Assembly: GCA_016710595.1 (NCBI GenBank)
Contig: JADJVM010000010.1
Coordinates: forward strand, 186,001-250,000
Reading direction: 5' to 3'
Source of the DNA: Niastella sp.
Lineage (GTDB): Bacteria; Bacteroidota; Bacteroidia; Chitinophagales; Chitinophagaceae
DNA length: 64,000 bases
Shown: positions 52,692 to 62,542 of the stretch, piece by piece
Numbering within the stretch: position 1 is the first letter of the stretch
How the letters are laid out: each line of letters starts with the position of its first letter
Position numbers and translations under genes: made by a program
Notes under the pieces: generated by a model
Databases searched by the model: none
Seen by the model: only the letters and a program-made list of their open reading frames with translations
What the model was told of the DNA's origin: nothing

Positions 52692-55073
52692 ATGGCAAAC
52701 AGGATTATAAAAAAAGTTGCAGTTTTAGGTAGTGGCGTAATGGGTAGCAGAATTGCCTGTCATTTTGCAGGTATTGGGCTTCAAGTGTTATTATTAGATA
52801 TTCAGCCCAAAGATTTGCCTGCTGAAGCAACACATGCACAAAAAAATAAATTGGTAAATGATGCTTTGCAGGCAGCATTAAAATCGAACCCTTCGCCTGT
52901 TTATACCAATGATGTAGTAAAGAGAATTACTACCGGCAATTTTACTGATAATATGAAAGATATTGCATCAGCAGACTGGATTATTGAAGTGGTAGTAGAA
53001 AGGCTCGATATCAAGAAATCTGTTTTTGACGAAGTAGAAAAATATCGCAAACCCGGAACATTGATCACATCAAATACTTCAGGAATACCTATACACATGA
53101 TGGCAGAGGGGCGAAGCGAAGATTTTAAAAAACATTTTTGTGGTACTCATTTTTTTAATCCACCACGCTACCTGCGTTTATTAGAAATTATCCCCACACC
53201 GGATACTGACCGGGAAGTAACTGATTTCTTATTGCATTATGGCGACCTTTTTTTGGGTAAACAAACCGTGCTGGCAAAAGATACCCCCGCATTTATAGCA
53301 AACCGCATTGGTGTATTTAGTATGATGGCTATTATGCAAATCATGACCGATATCGGGTTGAGCATTGACGAAGTAGATGCATTAACCGGGCCGATCATTG
53401 GCAGGCCTAAATCAGCCACCTTTCGCACCGCCGATGTGGTGGGCTTAGATACGCTCATAAAAGTTGCCAGGGGCGTGGCCGATAATTGCCTGGAAGATGA
53501 AGCCAGGGCTTATTTTGAAATACAGGGTTGGCTGGGTGATATGGAAACCCGGAAATGGCTGGGAGATAAAACCGGCCAGGGATTTTTTAAAAAAATAAAA
53601 GATGCTTCCGGAAAATCCGAGATACAGGTGCTCAATTTACAAACAATGGAATACGAGGCCCGTAAAAAGCCAAAATTTGCAACCGTAGAGACTGCAAAAC
53701 CCATTGAAGACCTCTCACAAAGAATAAAAGCATTGGCTGCAGGAACCGATAAAGCGGGTGAATTTTATCGTCTTTTTCATTATGCTTTGTTTTCTTATAT
53801 CAGCCTGAGGATTCCCGAAATAAGTGATGAAATATACCGGGTAGATGATGCGATGAAGGCTGGCTTTGGTTGGGAAATTGGCGCTTTTGAAAGTTGGGAT
53901 GCATTGGGATTGGTAAAAACTACAGAAGCCATGAAACAGAAAGGCTATCTTGTAGCACCCTGGTTAAATGAAATGCTGGCGAAAGGCTTTACAAATTTTT
54001 ATAAAGTAGAAAATGGAAAGCGTTTGTGTTATGATCCTGCCACCGAAACCTATAAAACCATTCCGGGCGCTGATGCATTTATAGTGATGAAGAATTTTTC
54101 GGATCAAACCGTTTGGAAAAACAGTGCTTGCCGCACCTATCATTTGGGGGATGAAGTATTGGGCCTGGAATGGTACACAAAAATGGGAAGTATTGGAGGC
54201 GAAGTACTGGAAGGAATTCAACGATCTATAAGTTTAGCTGAAGAAAAATATAAAGGGCTGGTGATTGCCAACGAAGGCGCCAACTTTAGCGCCGGCGCCA
54301 ATGTGGGCATGATTTTTATGCTGGCATTAGAACAGGATTATGATGAAATTGATATGGCCATCCGCATGTTTCAAAATACTATGATGCGGGTACGCTATTC
54401 CGCAATACCCGTAGTGGTTGCACCGCATGGGCTTGCATTGGGCGGGGGGTGTGAATTAAGTATGCATGCCGATAAGGTAATTGCTGCAGCAGAAACCTAT
54501 ACCGGATTGGTAGAAGTAGGAATAGGCGTGATACCCGGTGGTGGGGGCACAAAAGAATTTGTATTAAGGGCATCTGATGAAGTGCAGCCCGGCGAACCCG
54601 AAACCATAAGTTTACAAAACCGCTTTCTTACAATTGCCACGGCTAAAGTAGCTACCTCTGCTTTTGATGCTTTTGAAATGGGAATTTACCGCAAGGGTAC
54701 CGATGAGGTAAGCATCAACCTGAACCGCCGCATTGCCGAAGCTAAACAAGCAGTGATAAATTTATATGAAGATGGCTATGTGATGCCGGTACAGCGTAAG
54801 GATATAAGAGTACTTGGCAGAACCGCATTGGGTGCCATGCATGCAGGTATCAACGGAATGTGGAGGGCGAATTATGCCACAGACCATGATGTGCTGGTAG
54901 CCAAAAAATTAGCTTATGTAATGTGTGGCGGCGACCTTACAGAACAATCCCTGGTAAGTGAGCAATACCTTTTAGATTTAGAAAGAGAAGCATTCTTAAG
55001 CCTTACCGGCGAAAAGAAAAGCCTTGAAAGGATACAGGCTGTTTTAAAAACAGGTAAGCCGTTAAGAAATTAA
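52692..55073 (+). CDS. Bifunctional 3-hydroxyacyl-CoA dehydrogenase / enoyl-CoA hydratase (FadN type)
   Basis: 793 residues. The NAD-binding Rossmann domain comes first (VAVLGSGVMGSRIACHFAGI, residues 9-29) with the dehydrogenase region to about 410 (FFNPPRYLRLLEIIP), and the crotonase domain follows (about 480-700; GANFSAGANVG, LALGGGCELSMHAD, LVEVGIGVIPGGGG with both catalytic Glu). This order is that of Bacillus FadN, opposite to E. coli FadB. The enzyme hydrates enoyl-CoA and oxidises the 3-hydroxy product in fatty-acid beta-oxidation. A thiolase and acyl-CoA dehydrogenase normally follow in an operon, but here a peptidase gene comes next. Confidence 0.92.
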   Translation: MANRIIKKVAVLGSGVMGSRIACHFAGIGLQVLLLDIQPKDLPAEATHAQKNKLVNDALQAALKSNPSPVYTNDVVKRITTGNFTDNMKDIASADWIIEVVVERLDIKKSVFDEVEKYRKPGTLITSNTSGIPIHMMAEGRSEDFKKHFCGTHFFNPPRYLRLLEIIPTPDTDREVTDFLLHYGDLFLGKQTVLAKDTPAFIANRIGVFSMMAIMQIMTDIGLSIDEVDALTGPIIGRPKSATFRTADVVGLDTLIKVARGVADNCLEDEARAYFEIQGWLGDMETRKWLGDKTGQGFFKKIKDASGKSEIQVLNLQTMEYEARKKPKFATVETAKPIEDLSQRIKALAAGTDKAGEFYRLFHYALFSYISLRIPEISDEIYRVDDAMKAGFGWEIGAFESWDALGLVKTTEAMKQKGYLVAPWLNEMLAKGFTNFYKVENGKRLCYDPATETYKTIPGADAFIVMKNFSDQTVWKNSACRTYHLGDEVLGLEWYTKMGSIGGEVLEGIQRSISLAEEKYKGLVIANEGANFSAGANVGMIFMLALEQDYDEIDMAIRMFQNTMMRVRYSAIPVVVAPHGLALGGGCELSMHADKVIAAAETYTGLVEVGIGVIPGGGGTKEFVLRASDEVQPGEPETISLQNRFLTIATAKVATSAFDAFEMGIYRKGTDEVSINLNRRIAEAKQAVINLYEDGYVMPVQRKDIRVLGRTALGAMHAGINGMWRANYATDHDVLVAKKLAYVMCGGDLTEQSLVSEQYLLDLEREAFLSLTGEKKSLERIQAVLKTGKPLRN

Positions 55074-55196
55074 AACTACAGTTTTTATTTTATTCTTTAT
55101 AACGCCTTACAGTAGGGGGATTTTAGTTGCTTCTATTGATTGCCACACATCCTTTGCGCATCCTTCATTATATTTGTTCTAATTAATCGTTTAATT

Positions 55197-57344
55197 ATGA
55201 ACAAAATATTTTTATTGGCCATTGCCTGTATTTTTTCTGCTTTTTGCATAGGCCAGCAAAAAGAATTGAGTATGCAGGATGCCATGTTGAATGCCCGTAC
55301 CAAATTGGCGCCTGAAAATTTAAAGCAGCTTCATTTTATTGCCGGCACAGATGATTATATGTACCTGGCAAAAGAAGGCGAACAGGATATTTGGCGAAAA
55401 GGGAATTTTAAAACAAAACAGGAACAACCTTACTTGTCCCTGGGAAACTTGAATTCACGCTTGCGTTCAGCAAGCCTCGATACGTTTACGGCGATGCCTG
55501 CCATTAAATTTACAAAAGAGGGCTTGCAGCTTACCGTAAAAGGGAATAAATACAACTTAAATAACAACAATACCTCAGTACTTACTGATGATAAATCTAT
55601 TTCAGGATTTCCTGCTTATGAAAGGAGCAATGCCGGGTACAGCGCTTATTTGAAAGATCATAATTTATTTGTGAGCAAAAACGGATCGGCCAAACAGGTG
55701 ACTACTGATGGGTCGGCAGATATTGTATATGCCTCTTCTGTACACCGGGATGAATTTGGTATCAACAAGGGTACATTTTGGAGCCATCAGGGCAATGTAC
55801 TGGCATTTTACCGGATGGATCAAAGCATGGTAACAGATTACCCGATCATAAATTGGGTTCCCATACCGGCACAAAATGAAAATATAAAATATCCCATGGC
55901 CGGCGATAAAAGCCACCATGTTACCGTTGGCGTTTACAATTACGATAATAACAAAACCATTTATCTTAAAACCGGCGAACCTGCCGAACAATACCTCACC
56001 AATATTGCCTGGAGCCCGGATGATAAATTTATTTTTATTGCCGTTCTGAACCGGGATCAAAACCACATGTGGTTGAAACAATTTGATGCCAGCACAGGTG
56101 ACTTTGTGAAAATTATTTTTGAAGAAACCGATGAAAAATATACAGAGCCATTGCATCCCATGTTATTCTTACCCAACAATCCCAATCATTTTTTATGGCA
56201 AAGCCGCCGGGATGGCTGGAACCATTTATATGAGTACAATGTAGATGGTACATTTATACGCCAGCTCACAAGCGGGCCCTGGGAAGTAATAGATGTAAAA
56301 CAATTTGATGCAAAAGCGAAATACTTATATTTTATTTCTACAGAAGTTTCACCTATCAATATGAACTTATACCGGGTTAATATGAAAACCGGGGTTCGTC
56401 AACGTATTACGGGTAATGATGGCATGAATACCGTAATGATAAGTGATGATGGAAATTATGTGTTATCATCATCTTCTACCATATACAATCCAAGAACGAT
56501 ACAACTAATAGAAACCAAATCCGGTAAATCAAAATTGTTATTGCAATCCGCCAACCCATTGCAGGATTATACACTGGGAAAGATTAATTTATTTACCATA
56601 TCATCAAAAAGCGGCGAAGACCTGGTGTGCCGTATGTTTACGCCAGTGGGTTTTGATAGTACCAAACAATATCCTTTAATTGTATATTGGTATGGTGGCC
56701 CGCATGCACAAATTATTAATAACAGTTGGAATGGCGGCGCCGGCGATTATTGGTTTCAATATATGGCAGAGCGGGGATATGTGGTTTTTTCTTTAGATAC
56801 CCGTGGAAGTGCAAACAGGGGCAAGGCTTTTGAGCAAACTATTTTTAGGCGGGCAGGCCAAATGCAAATGCAGGACCTTGAAACAGCTTTGCAATATTTG
56901 GATACAAAACCATACATCAGCAAAAAAAACAGGGGATTATTTGGATGGAGTTACGGTGGGTTTATGACAACCGATTTTGTATTGAACCATCCCGGGGCTT
57001 TTAAAGCTGCCGTGGCAGGCGGGCCTGTTATGAACTGGCGTATGTACGAAGTGATGTATGGTGAAAGATATATGGATACGCCCCAGCAAAACCCAGAAGG
57101 CTACGATGCTACAAACCTGGTAAAACAAGCCGGTAAATTAAAAGATAAATTATTATTGATACATGGTTTACAAGACCCTGTGGTGGTGCAACAACATTCG
57201 GTTGATTTTGTAAGAGCCTGCGTGGATGCCGGTGTACAGGTAGATTATATGATTTACCCCGGCCACGAACACAATGTATTGGGCAAAGACAGGGCACATT
57301 TATATCAAAAAGTTACTGATTATTTTGAATTGTATCTAAAATAA
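55197..57344 (+). CDS. S9-family dipeptidyl peptidase IV-like enzyme
   Basis: 715 residues from the ATG at 55197, which begins a signal peptide (ends near CIGQQK); an upstream TTG at 55140 is rejected. The DPP IV-type propeller (about 60-455) precedes the hydrolase domain with nucleophile Ser585 in GWSYGGF, Asp in HGLQDPVV and His in GHEHNV. DPP IV removes X-Pro dipeptides from peptide N-termini in the periplasm. VYWYGGPHAQ-like (IVYWYGGPHAQ) is the oxyanion strand. The metzincin gene starts only five bases after the stop, so the two are probably co-transcribed. Confidence 0.93.
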   Translation: MNKIFLLAIACIFSAFCIGQQKELSMQDAMLNARTKLAPENLKQLHFIAGTDDYMYLAKEGEQDIWRKGNFKTKQEQPYLSLGNLNSRLRSASLDTFTAMPAIKFTKEGLQLTVKGNKYNLNNNNTSVLTDDKSISGFPAYERSNAGYSAYLKDHNLFVSKNGSAKQVTTDGSADIVYASSVHRDEFGINKGTFWSHQGNVLAFYRMDQSMVTDYPIINWVPIPAQNENIKYPMAGDKSHHVTVGVYNYDNNKTIYLKTGEPAEQYLTNIAWSPDDKFIFIAVLNRDQNHMWLKQFDASTGDFVKIIFEETDEKYTEPLHPMLFLPNNPNHFLWQSRRDGWNHLYEYNVDGTFIRQLTSGPWEVIDVKQFDAKAKYLYFISTEVSPINMNLYRVNMKTGVRQRITGNDGMNTVMISDDGNYVLSSSSTIYNPRTIQLIETKSGKSKLLLQSANPLQDYTLGKINLFTISSKSGEDLVCRMFTPVGFDSTKQYPLIVYWYGGPHAQIINNSWNGGAGDYWFQYMAERGYVVFSLDTRGSANRGKAFEQTIFRRAGQMQMQDLETALQYLDTKPYISKKNRGLFGWSYGGFMTTDFVLNHPGAFKAAVAGGPVMNWRMYEVMYGERYMDTPQQNPEGYDATNLVKQAGKLKDKLLLIHGLQDPVVVQQHSVDFVRACVDAGVQVDYMIYPGHEHNVLGKDRAHLYQKVTDYFELYLK

Positions 57345-57349
57345 ACGAG

Positions 57350-58006
57350 ATGGGTATTGCTGAACTTAATAATGAAGAAGGTACCTTAACTGTTTCAGCC
57401 CGCTTATTTTTTTATGGAGATGCGGTATGGCCATCTTTATGTAATACAATTGCAGATGATATTGAGCGGTATTGGAACGAAACAAAAGCAACTGTGAGCA
57501 TAAAAGGCCGTACTTATAGAGTGCACTTTAATATGGAAGGCATTTATAAACCTGCGCTTACCCCCGAAGAAATATTTGAAAATACCGATCCACGGAATAA
57601 CTATTTCAGGATAGAGGAATATTCTGCAACAGATATTTCATTTGTAGATGGTATAGGTTGTAATACAGGCTATTTTAAATTAGATAACCTGTTGCATAAT
57701 TCCACTACAGCAGCTCATGAATTTGGTCATACCATTGGGCTGGATCATCCCGCTGATTTAGATATCCGGGGTACAGGTACACCGGGTATCATGTATCCCA
57801 GGGGCACGTTGGTAGATCCTTCATTTCAATATAACCCGGAAGTGGCTGCAGGTACGGTAGGGGGCACTTTAAATCCTTTTCTTCGCAAAGTATTGCAAAC
57901 AGATTTTGATGATTTAAAATTAAACAAACTCAGGTTCGATGAACAAGGCAGGGCCGTACTGGGAGATTTTTCTTCTCTTTGGCACCCAAAACACAACCAC
58001 CTGTAA
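57350..58006 (+). CDS. Metzincin-type zinc metalloprotease-like protein without signal peptide
   Basis: 218 residues. AAHEFGHTIGLDH gives the full HExxHxxGxxH zinc motif (His123, Glu124, His127, His133) and a Met-turn appears at Met148 in GIMYPRG, the two marks of metzincins such as matrixins. There is no signal peptide or membrane helix, which is unusual for this clan, so it may be cytoplasmic, leave by another route, or have a misjudged start (none better is visible). The five-base spacing to the DPP IV-like gene suggests a shared message. Protease activity is inferred from the motif. Confidence 0.82.
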   Translation: MGIAELNNEEGTLTVSARLFFYGDAVWPSLCNTIADDIERYWNETKATVSIKGRTYRVHFNMEGIYKPALTPEEIFENTDPRNNYFRIEEYSATDISFVDGIGCNTGYFKLDNLLHNSTTAAHEFGHTIGLDHPADLDIRGTGTPGIMYPRGTLVDPSFQYNPEVAAGTVGGTLNPFLRKVLQTDFDDLKLNKLRFDEQGRAVLGDFSSLWHPKHNHL

Positions 58007-58081
58007 TTGTATTTTACTTTTTATCCTTTATTAAGCATTATTTTATTTTTCATACATTATCTTGTTGCTCAAATTTAGTCT

Positions 58082-58975
58082 ATGTCAGTAGTATCGCTCC
58101 GGCAACTCTCTAAAAATTATGGTAAAATACAAGCATTAAAATCGGTGAGTTTTGATGTACCACAGGGAAGTGTGTATGGCATCCTGGGGCCAAATGGAAG
58201 TGGCAAAACAACCCTCCTGAGTGTTGTTATGAGTATTTTAAAACCTAATTCCGGAAGCTATACACTTTTTAATGAAGAGCCCACCGATGCACATCGCAGG
58301 CGAATGGGCACCTTGCTTGAAACGCCCAACTTTTATCATTATTTATCAGCAGTTCAAAATTTAAAAATTTCAGCAGCTATTAAAGATCAGCCGGGGGCAG
58401 ATGTTGAGAAAGTTTTAGAAACGGTGAATCTTTTGCAACGAAAAAATTCATCGTTCAGCACCTACTCATTGGGTATGAAACAAAGGTTGGCCATTGCAGC
58501 CGCATTACTGGGCAACCCCGATGTTTTAATTTTTGATGAACCCACCAATGGCCTGGACCCGGTAGGCATTGCCGAAATCAGGAGCCTGATAAAAGATCTT
58601 GCCCGGCAGGGTAAAACAATCATCATGGCAAGTCATTTATTAGATGAAGTTGAAAAAGTTTGTACGCATGTAGCCATTTTAAAACAAGGAAACCTGATTG
58701 CCTCCGGATCGGTAAACGATATTTTTGTTACACAAGATTGGGTACAGGTAGCATCGGCAGATATGCCGGGATTAAGAGAAATAGCGCATGGTATGGCAGG
58801 CTTACAGGATATAGCAGAAAATGATGGGCTTTTAGAACTTGGTTTTGCGGCAGGTACATCCAAACTGGCTGATATTAACAGTTATTTTTTTGAAAATGGA
58901 ATTGTACTTTCTCACTTACAGCCCAAAAAGAAAAGCCTGGAAAACAAATTTTTTGAACTGACTAACGGAAAATAA
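58082..58975 (+). CDS. ABC transporter ATP-binding protein
   Basis: 297 residues. Walker A GPNGSGKTT, signature YSLGMKQR (SLGMKQ in place of LSGGQ, as in ABC-2/Nat-type ATPases), Walker B VLIFDEPTNGLDP and the H-loop ASHLLDEVE are all present; the C-terminal 80 residues are the usual ABC-2 extension. It pairs with the permease whose ATG follows directly on its stop codon. Together they form an ABC-2 exporter of unknown cargo at the inner membrane. Confidence 0.94.
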   Translation: MSVVSLRQLSKNYGKIQALKSVSFDVPQGSVYGILGPNGSGKTTLLSVVMSILKPNSGSYTLFNEEPTDAHRRRMGTLLETPNFYHYLSAVQNLKISAAIKDQPGADVEKVLETVNLLQRKNSSFSTYSLGMKQRLAIAAALLGNPDVLIFDEPTNGLDPVGIAEIRSLIKDLARQGKTIIMASHLLDEVEKVCTHVAILKQGNLIASGSVNDIFVTQDWVQVASADMPGLREIAHGMAGLQDIAENDGLLELGFAAGTSKLADINSYFFENGIVLSHLQPKKKSLENKFFELTNGK

Positions 58976-59800
58976 ATGAAAAAACTCCTTGCCATAGAAT
59001 GGCTCAAAATAAAAAATTATAATGCTTTTATAGTCATTAGTCTTTTATTTATCCTCGGCATTTTCCTTGCTAATTACATTGTATATAGTGTAAATAAAAA
59101 CATTGTAAGCGATCTGGGGCAGGCAGGTAAAATGATTGCATTTAAGCCTTATGACTTTGTAAATACCTGGCAAACCACCAGCTATGTTACCGGCAATATC
59201 CTTATCATTCCGGCATTGCTGCTCATTATTCTTATCACCAATGAATTTAGTTTTAGAACAAGCCGGCAAAATATAATTGATGGCTGGAGCCGCAATCAAT
59301 TTATAAATGTAAAACTCATCCAGGCATTTCTGGTTGCATTGGCTTCTACCATACTGGTTATTTTCACAGCCTTTTTATTTGGTTTGTTTTCTGGTACTGA
59401 AACATCTTTTAATCATTTTTCAAGTGTTGGATTTTTCTTTTTAAAAGCATTTACTTATAATTCGTTGGCGGTATTTATTGCTGTATGGATCAGGAAAACG
59501 GGATTTTCAATTGGTCTTTATTTTATTTATATGGGTGCAGAAAATATCATTTCTCAGTTGTTGGATATACTTAGTATAAGATTAAAAAAGGATGGCGTGG
59601 GCGATTTTGGTAACCTGGGCGACCTCCTGCCCATGAATGCCTCTGACGGTTTACTTGCTTTTCCGGACAACCCTGTAAAATCAATGACAAAAATGATTTT
59701 ACCTGCAGAAAATACAAATCTTGTATTTGTTGTTGCACTTGTTTACCTCGCCTTATTTATTTGGGGTAGCAGGATGCTATTTATAAAAAGGAACTTGTAA
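58976..59800 (+). CDS. ABC-2 type transporter permease
   Basis: 274 residues with about six membrane helices (about 17-36, 78-97, 117-139, 150-172, 178-200, 250-268). The ATG touches the stop codon of the ATPase gene, so translation is coupled. NLVKYEWLK-like opening (LLAIEWLKIKNYNAF) and FSFRTSRQNIIDGWSR are typical for ABC-2 permeases of the NatB/CcmB-like group. Cargo unknown. Confidence 0.88.
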   Translation: MKKLLAIEWLKIKNYNAFIVISLLFILGIFLANYIVYSVNKNIVSDLGQAGKMIAFKPYDFVNTWQTTSYVTGNILIIPALLLIILITNEFSFRTSRQNIIDGWSRNQFINVKLIQAFLVALASTILVIFTAFLFGLFSGTETSFNHFSSVGFFFLKAFTYNSLAVFIAVWIRKTGFSIGLYFIYMGAENIISQLLDILSIRLKKDGVGDFGNLGDLLPMNASDGLLAFPDNPVKSMTKMILPAENTNLVFVVALVYLALFIWGSRMLFIKRNL

Positions 59801-59912
59801 AATATAAAATATTCCACATTCTTATAAATTATCATTTTCATTGCAGCCATTTCAAATACTGCTTGTCTTATATATAACTTACACTTGTAAAAGTTGTAAA
59901 TTTATATAAATG

Positions 59913-59920
59913 TATATTTG
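59913..59920 (+). promoter_or_regulatory. Candidate -7 box just before the 503-residue secreted protein
   Basis: TATATTTG fits TAnnTTTG and ends six bases before the ATG at 59927, so the message would be almost leaderless. TTG lies 16 bp upstream, a little close for a -33 box. Confidence 0.4.
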
Positions 59921-59926
59921 ATAATT

Positions 59927-61438
59927 ATGAAAGTGACCTTTCTGTTTTTTATGCTGATTGCAAATTTTGCATCCACAAGCCAGGAAATTATTTACTCTAC
60001 TCCCCACCGGGAAGATAACGTGGATATTAATTTTGAAATTATTGGTAAAGTATCAGGAAATTTCCTCGTCTTTAAAAATGCAGGAAACCGGAATACCCTG
60101 CAGGTATTTAATCAAAATATGGTAGAGCTTAAAAACGACCGTATATCATTTTTAAATGACCGTACCCTAAATGTTGACTTTATTGCTTATCCCGATTTTT
60201 TTTACATGATTTATCAAACACAAAAAGGTACCACGCTTTCCTGTTATTATGCCCGCTTTAATGGAGCGGGGGAGAGGGTGGACGAACCTGTTTTATTAGA
60301 TACTACCAAAGTGGGTGTATTTTCCGAAAATAAAATTTACAGCATTGCTTTTTCTGAAGATAAAAATTACATATTGATATCAAAAAGCCGGGCCGATAAC
60401 AATGAAGTGTTTTATGTAACCAAGCGATTTTCCAGGTCAATGGAATTAATAGATAGTGCCAAACAGATTTTTAGGTACAATCGCAGGCATGATACCTATA
60501 CTGACCTGCAAATTGATAATAAGGGTACAATCATATTTGCAAAAGAAAAAATAAAAGGCGCCAGGGAAATGATCAATGAAGCTTCGTTAATTACCCTGCC
60601 ATTGGGTGCCTCAAACATTATTTTCACCCCGTTAAATTTAAATGAGAAATATATTGATGAACTTAAAATTAAAATTGATAACCTGAACCAAAATTATATT
60701 TTGAATTCACTTTATTATACCCGTATTTCTGGGAATGTAGAAGGGTTATATACTGCAAGGCTGAATGATGGGTTGAATGAAACAAAAGCAAGCTTCATCC
60801 CATTTCCTGATTCTGTACGAGCCAAGTTTAGCGATGCCCGTTATCGTTCTGCATTTGATGACATGTTCCTGCGGAATATGTTTTTAAAAAAAGATGGCAG
60901 TTTCCTGGTGATCGGTGAAGATTTCTCCAGCCAAACAAGCGGCTCCAGGTGGGACCGTTGGGATTATATGTATGGTTCACCATATCCTTACGATTATTAT
61001 TGGTACCGCCCGGGTTATTACAATTATTATAGCCCTTACCGCAATTATAGCCGCTATACCAATACACATTATATGTATGATAATATTTTAATCATGGATA
61101 TTGACAGTAGCCTGCTTCCCCGCTGGACGAAACTCATTTTTAAAAACCAGTCAGATGATAATAATGACAGCTATCTTTCTTACAGCACCATCAATACGGG
61201 TTCAGAGATTTTATTTTTATTTATTGAGAAAGGAAAAAATACGCAAGTGGTAAATTGCCAGGGTTTGTCTCCCGATGGTAGTATTAACCGCTATGCTACG
61301 CTTAAGAGCCGTGAAAAAGGATTCCAGTTTATGCCCAGGTTGGCCAGGCAAACAGGTTTAAAGGAAATAATTATGCCGGTGGTGTACAGGAGTATGATTT
61401 CTTTTGCAAAAGTAGATTTCTCGAAACCATCTAATTAG
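59927..61438 (+). CDS. Secreted protein of unknown function with Tyr-rich insert
   Basis: 503 residues from the ATG at 59927, with a signal peptide (ends near STSQE). I recognise no named domain. The spacing of short beta strands (IFRYNRRHDTYTDLQIDNKG, GSFLVIGEDF) suggests a beta-propeller. Residues about 343-384 form a Tyr/Arg/Pro-rich stretch (YDYYWYRPGYYNYYSPY) that looks like an exposed loop. It follows the ABC-2 pair after 126 bp on the same strand. Similar proteins seem to exist in other Bacteroidota, but function is not known. Confidence 0.7.
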   Translation: MKVTFLFFMLIANFASTSQEIIYSTPHREDNVDINFEIIGKVSGNFLVFKNAGNRNTLQVFNQNMVELKNDRISFLNDRTLNVDFIAYPDFFYMIYQTQKGTTLSCYYARFNGAGERVDEPVLLDTTKVGVFSENKIYSIAFSEDKNYILISKSRADNNEVFYVTKRFSRSMELIDSAKQIFRYNRRHDTYTDLQIDNKGTIIFAKEKIKGAREMINEASLITLPLGASNIIFTPLNLNEKYIDELKIKIDNLNQNYILNSLYYTRISGNVEGLYTARLNDGLNETKASFIPFPDSVRAKFSDARYRSAFDDMFLRNMFLKKDGSFLVIGEDFSSQTSGSRWDRWDYMYGSPYPYDYYWYRPGYYNYYSPYRNYSRYTNTHYMYDNILIMDIDSSLLPRWTKLIFKNQSDDNNDSYLSYSTINTGSEILFLFIEKGKNTQVVNCQGLSPDGSINRYATLKSREKGFQFMPRLARQTGLKEIIMPVVYRSMISFAKVDFSKPSN

Positions 61439-61519
61439 CGGCAGTTTTTTTCATTCATTATTGCAAATAAATAAGCAATTTTGTAATCATTAATTTCGTT
61501 CGTTAATAAACGTTTAATA

Positions 61520-62506
61520 GTGATAGGTACTTTTAAGGCCAATATTCCATATAATAATTTTTTTCTTTTTATTTATGCGCTTATAATCAGGCTGCCCTCA
61601 CTTGTATATCCTACCGTGCCGCATTCTGTAGATGGCGATGGGGTAATTTATACCGCATTATTAAACTGGCTGAAAACCGGGAATGAGGCAGCTATATGGT
61701 ATCCCGTTATTAGCTTACTGCTTGTGTATATACAGGCATTATCCATAAACAGGATTGTAAACAGGCAAAGGCTTTTTACAAAACCACATTATCTTACTGG
61801 GATGAGCTACTTGCTTATTGCAGCACTTTTCCCCGATTGGTATGTATTATCTGCTGCTATGCTGGTAAATACATTAATGATTTGGGTATGGTCAAAATTA
61901 ATTGGTTTAGGAAATGATGCACGTCCTAAATCAACTTTATTTAATCTGGGTTTTATTGTGTCTGCAACTACATTTTTTTATAATCCCACATTTGCTTTTT
62001 TTATTTTGATCATTATGGGGCTTAGTATCAGCAGGCCTTTTAAACCGGCAGAATGGGTAATTGTATGTATTGGGGTGGCAACACCATTTTATTTTTATTT
62101 ATCCTGGTTATATTTAACCGATAGATGGGCTGCATTTCAATGGCCACGTTTTGGTTTTTACCTAAAACATTTCCAGGATTCTAACTGGGTATATTGCGGA
62201 CTGGCTTTGGCCTTATTTACCACCTGCCTCGGTATTTATTTTGTGCAAAGCAATATGCGCAGGCAAGTAGTACAAACAAGAAAAAGCTGGCATATATTAT
62301 ACCTTTATTTAGCAACGGCTCTGCTCATTCCTTTTTTAACTGCTGTTTCAGGTTTCGGTCATTGGATATTGGCAGCCGTACCACTGTCAGTATTTGTATC
62401 TGCAGCCTTTTTTTATCCTGAAAAAAAATTCTTTCCCCAGCTTATACACTGGGCGCTCTTTATAGTAGCGTTGATAACAGGTTTATACAAGAATTTCAAT
62501 TTTTGA
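61520..62506 (+). CDS. Multi-pass membrane protein, DUF6427-like
   Basis: 328 residues from a GTG at 61520, with nine to ten predicted helices. The N-terminus MIGTFKANIPYNNFFLFIYA resembles the Bacteroidota DUF6427 family, whose role is unknown. The helices alternate with short loops rich in Arg and Lys; FYNPTFAFFILIIMGLSISR is part of the conserved region. purQ begins 36 bp downstream after its own promoter-like box. The family assignment is from memory of the pattern. Confidence 0.65.
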   Translation: MIGTFKANIPYNNFFLFIYALIIRLPSLVYPTVPHSVDGDGVIYTALLNWLKTGNEAAIWYPVISLLLVYIQALSINRIVNRQRLFTKPHYLTGMSYLLIAALFPDWYVLSAAMLVNTLMIWVWSKLIGLGNDARPKSTLFNLGFIVSATTFFYNPTFAFFILIIMGLSISRPFKPAEWVIVCIGVATPFYFYLSWLYLTDRWAAFQWPRFGFYLKHFQDSNWVYCGLALALFTTCLGIYFVQSNMRRQVVQTRKSWHILYLYLATALLIPFLTAVSGFGHWILAAVPLSVFVSAAFFYPEKKFFPQLIHWALFIVALITGLYKNFNF

Positions 62507-62510
62507 TACC

Positions 62511-62518
62511 TAACTTTG
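62511..62518 (+). promoter_or_regulatory. Candidate -7 box of purQ
   Basis: TAACTTTG fits TAnnTTTG and lies 24 bp before the purQ ATG. No good -33 box was seen. Confidence 0.4.
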
Positions 62519-62542
62519 CACTGAATTTTTAAATCTTTGCAA

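Noticed and set aside
55060..55090. Possible terminator after the FadN-type gene (AAAACT/AGTTTT)
   Set aside because: The loop would be only two bases or the stem only weak A-T pairs; not convincing.
55140..55196. TTG start 57 bp upstream of the DPP IV-like gene
   Set aside because: The ATG at 55197 opens a clean signal peptide; the extension would bury it.
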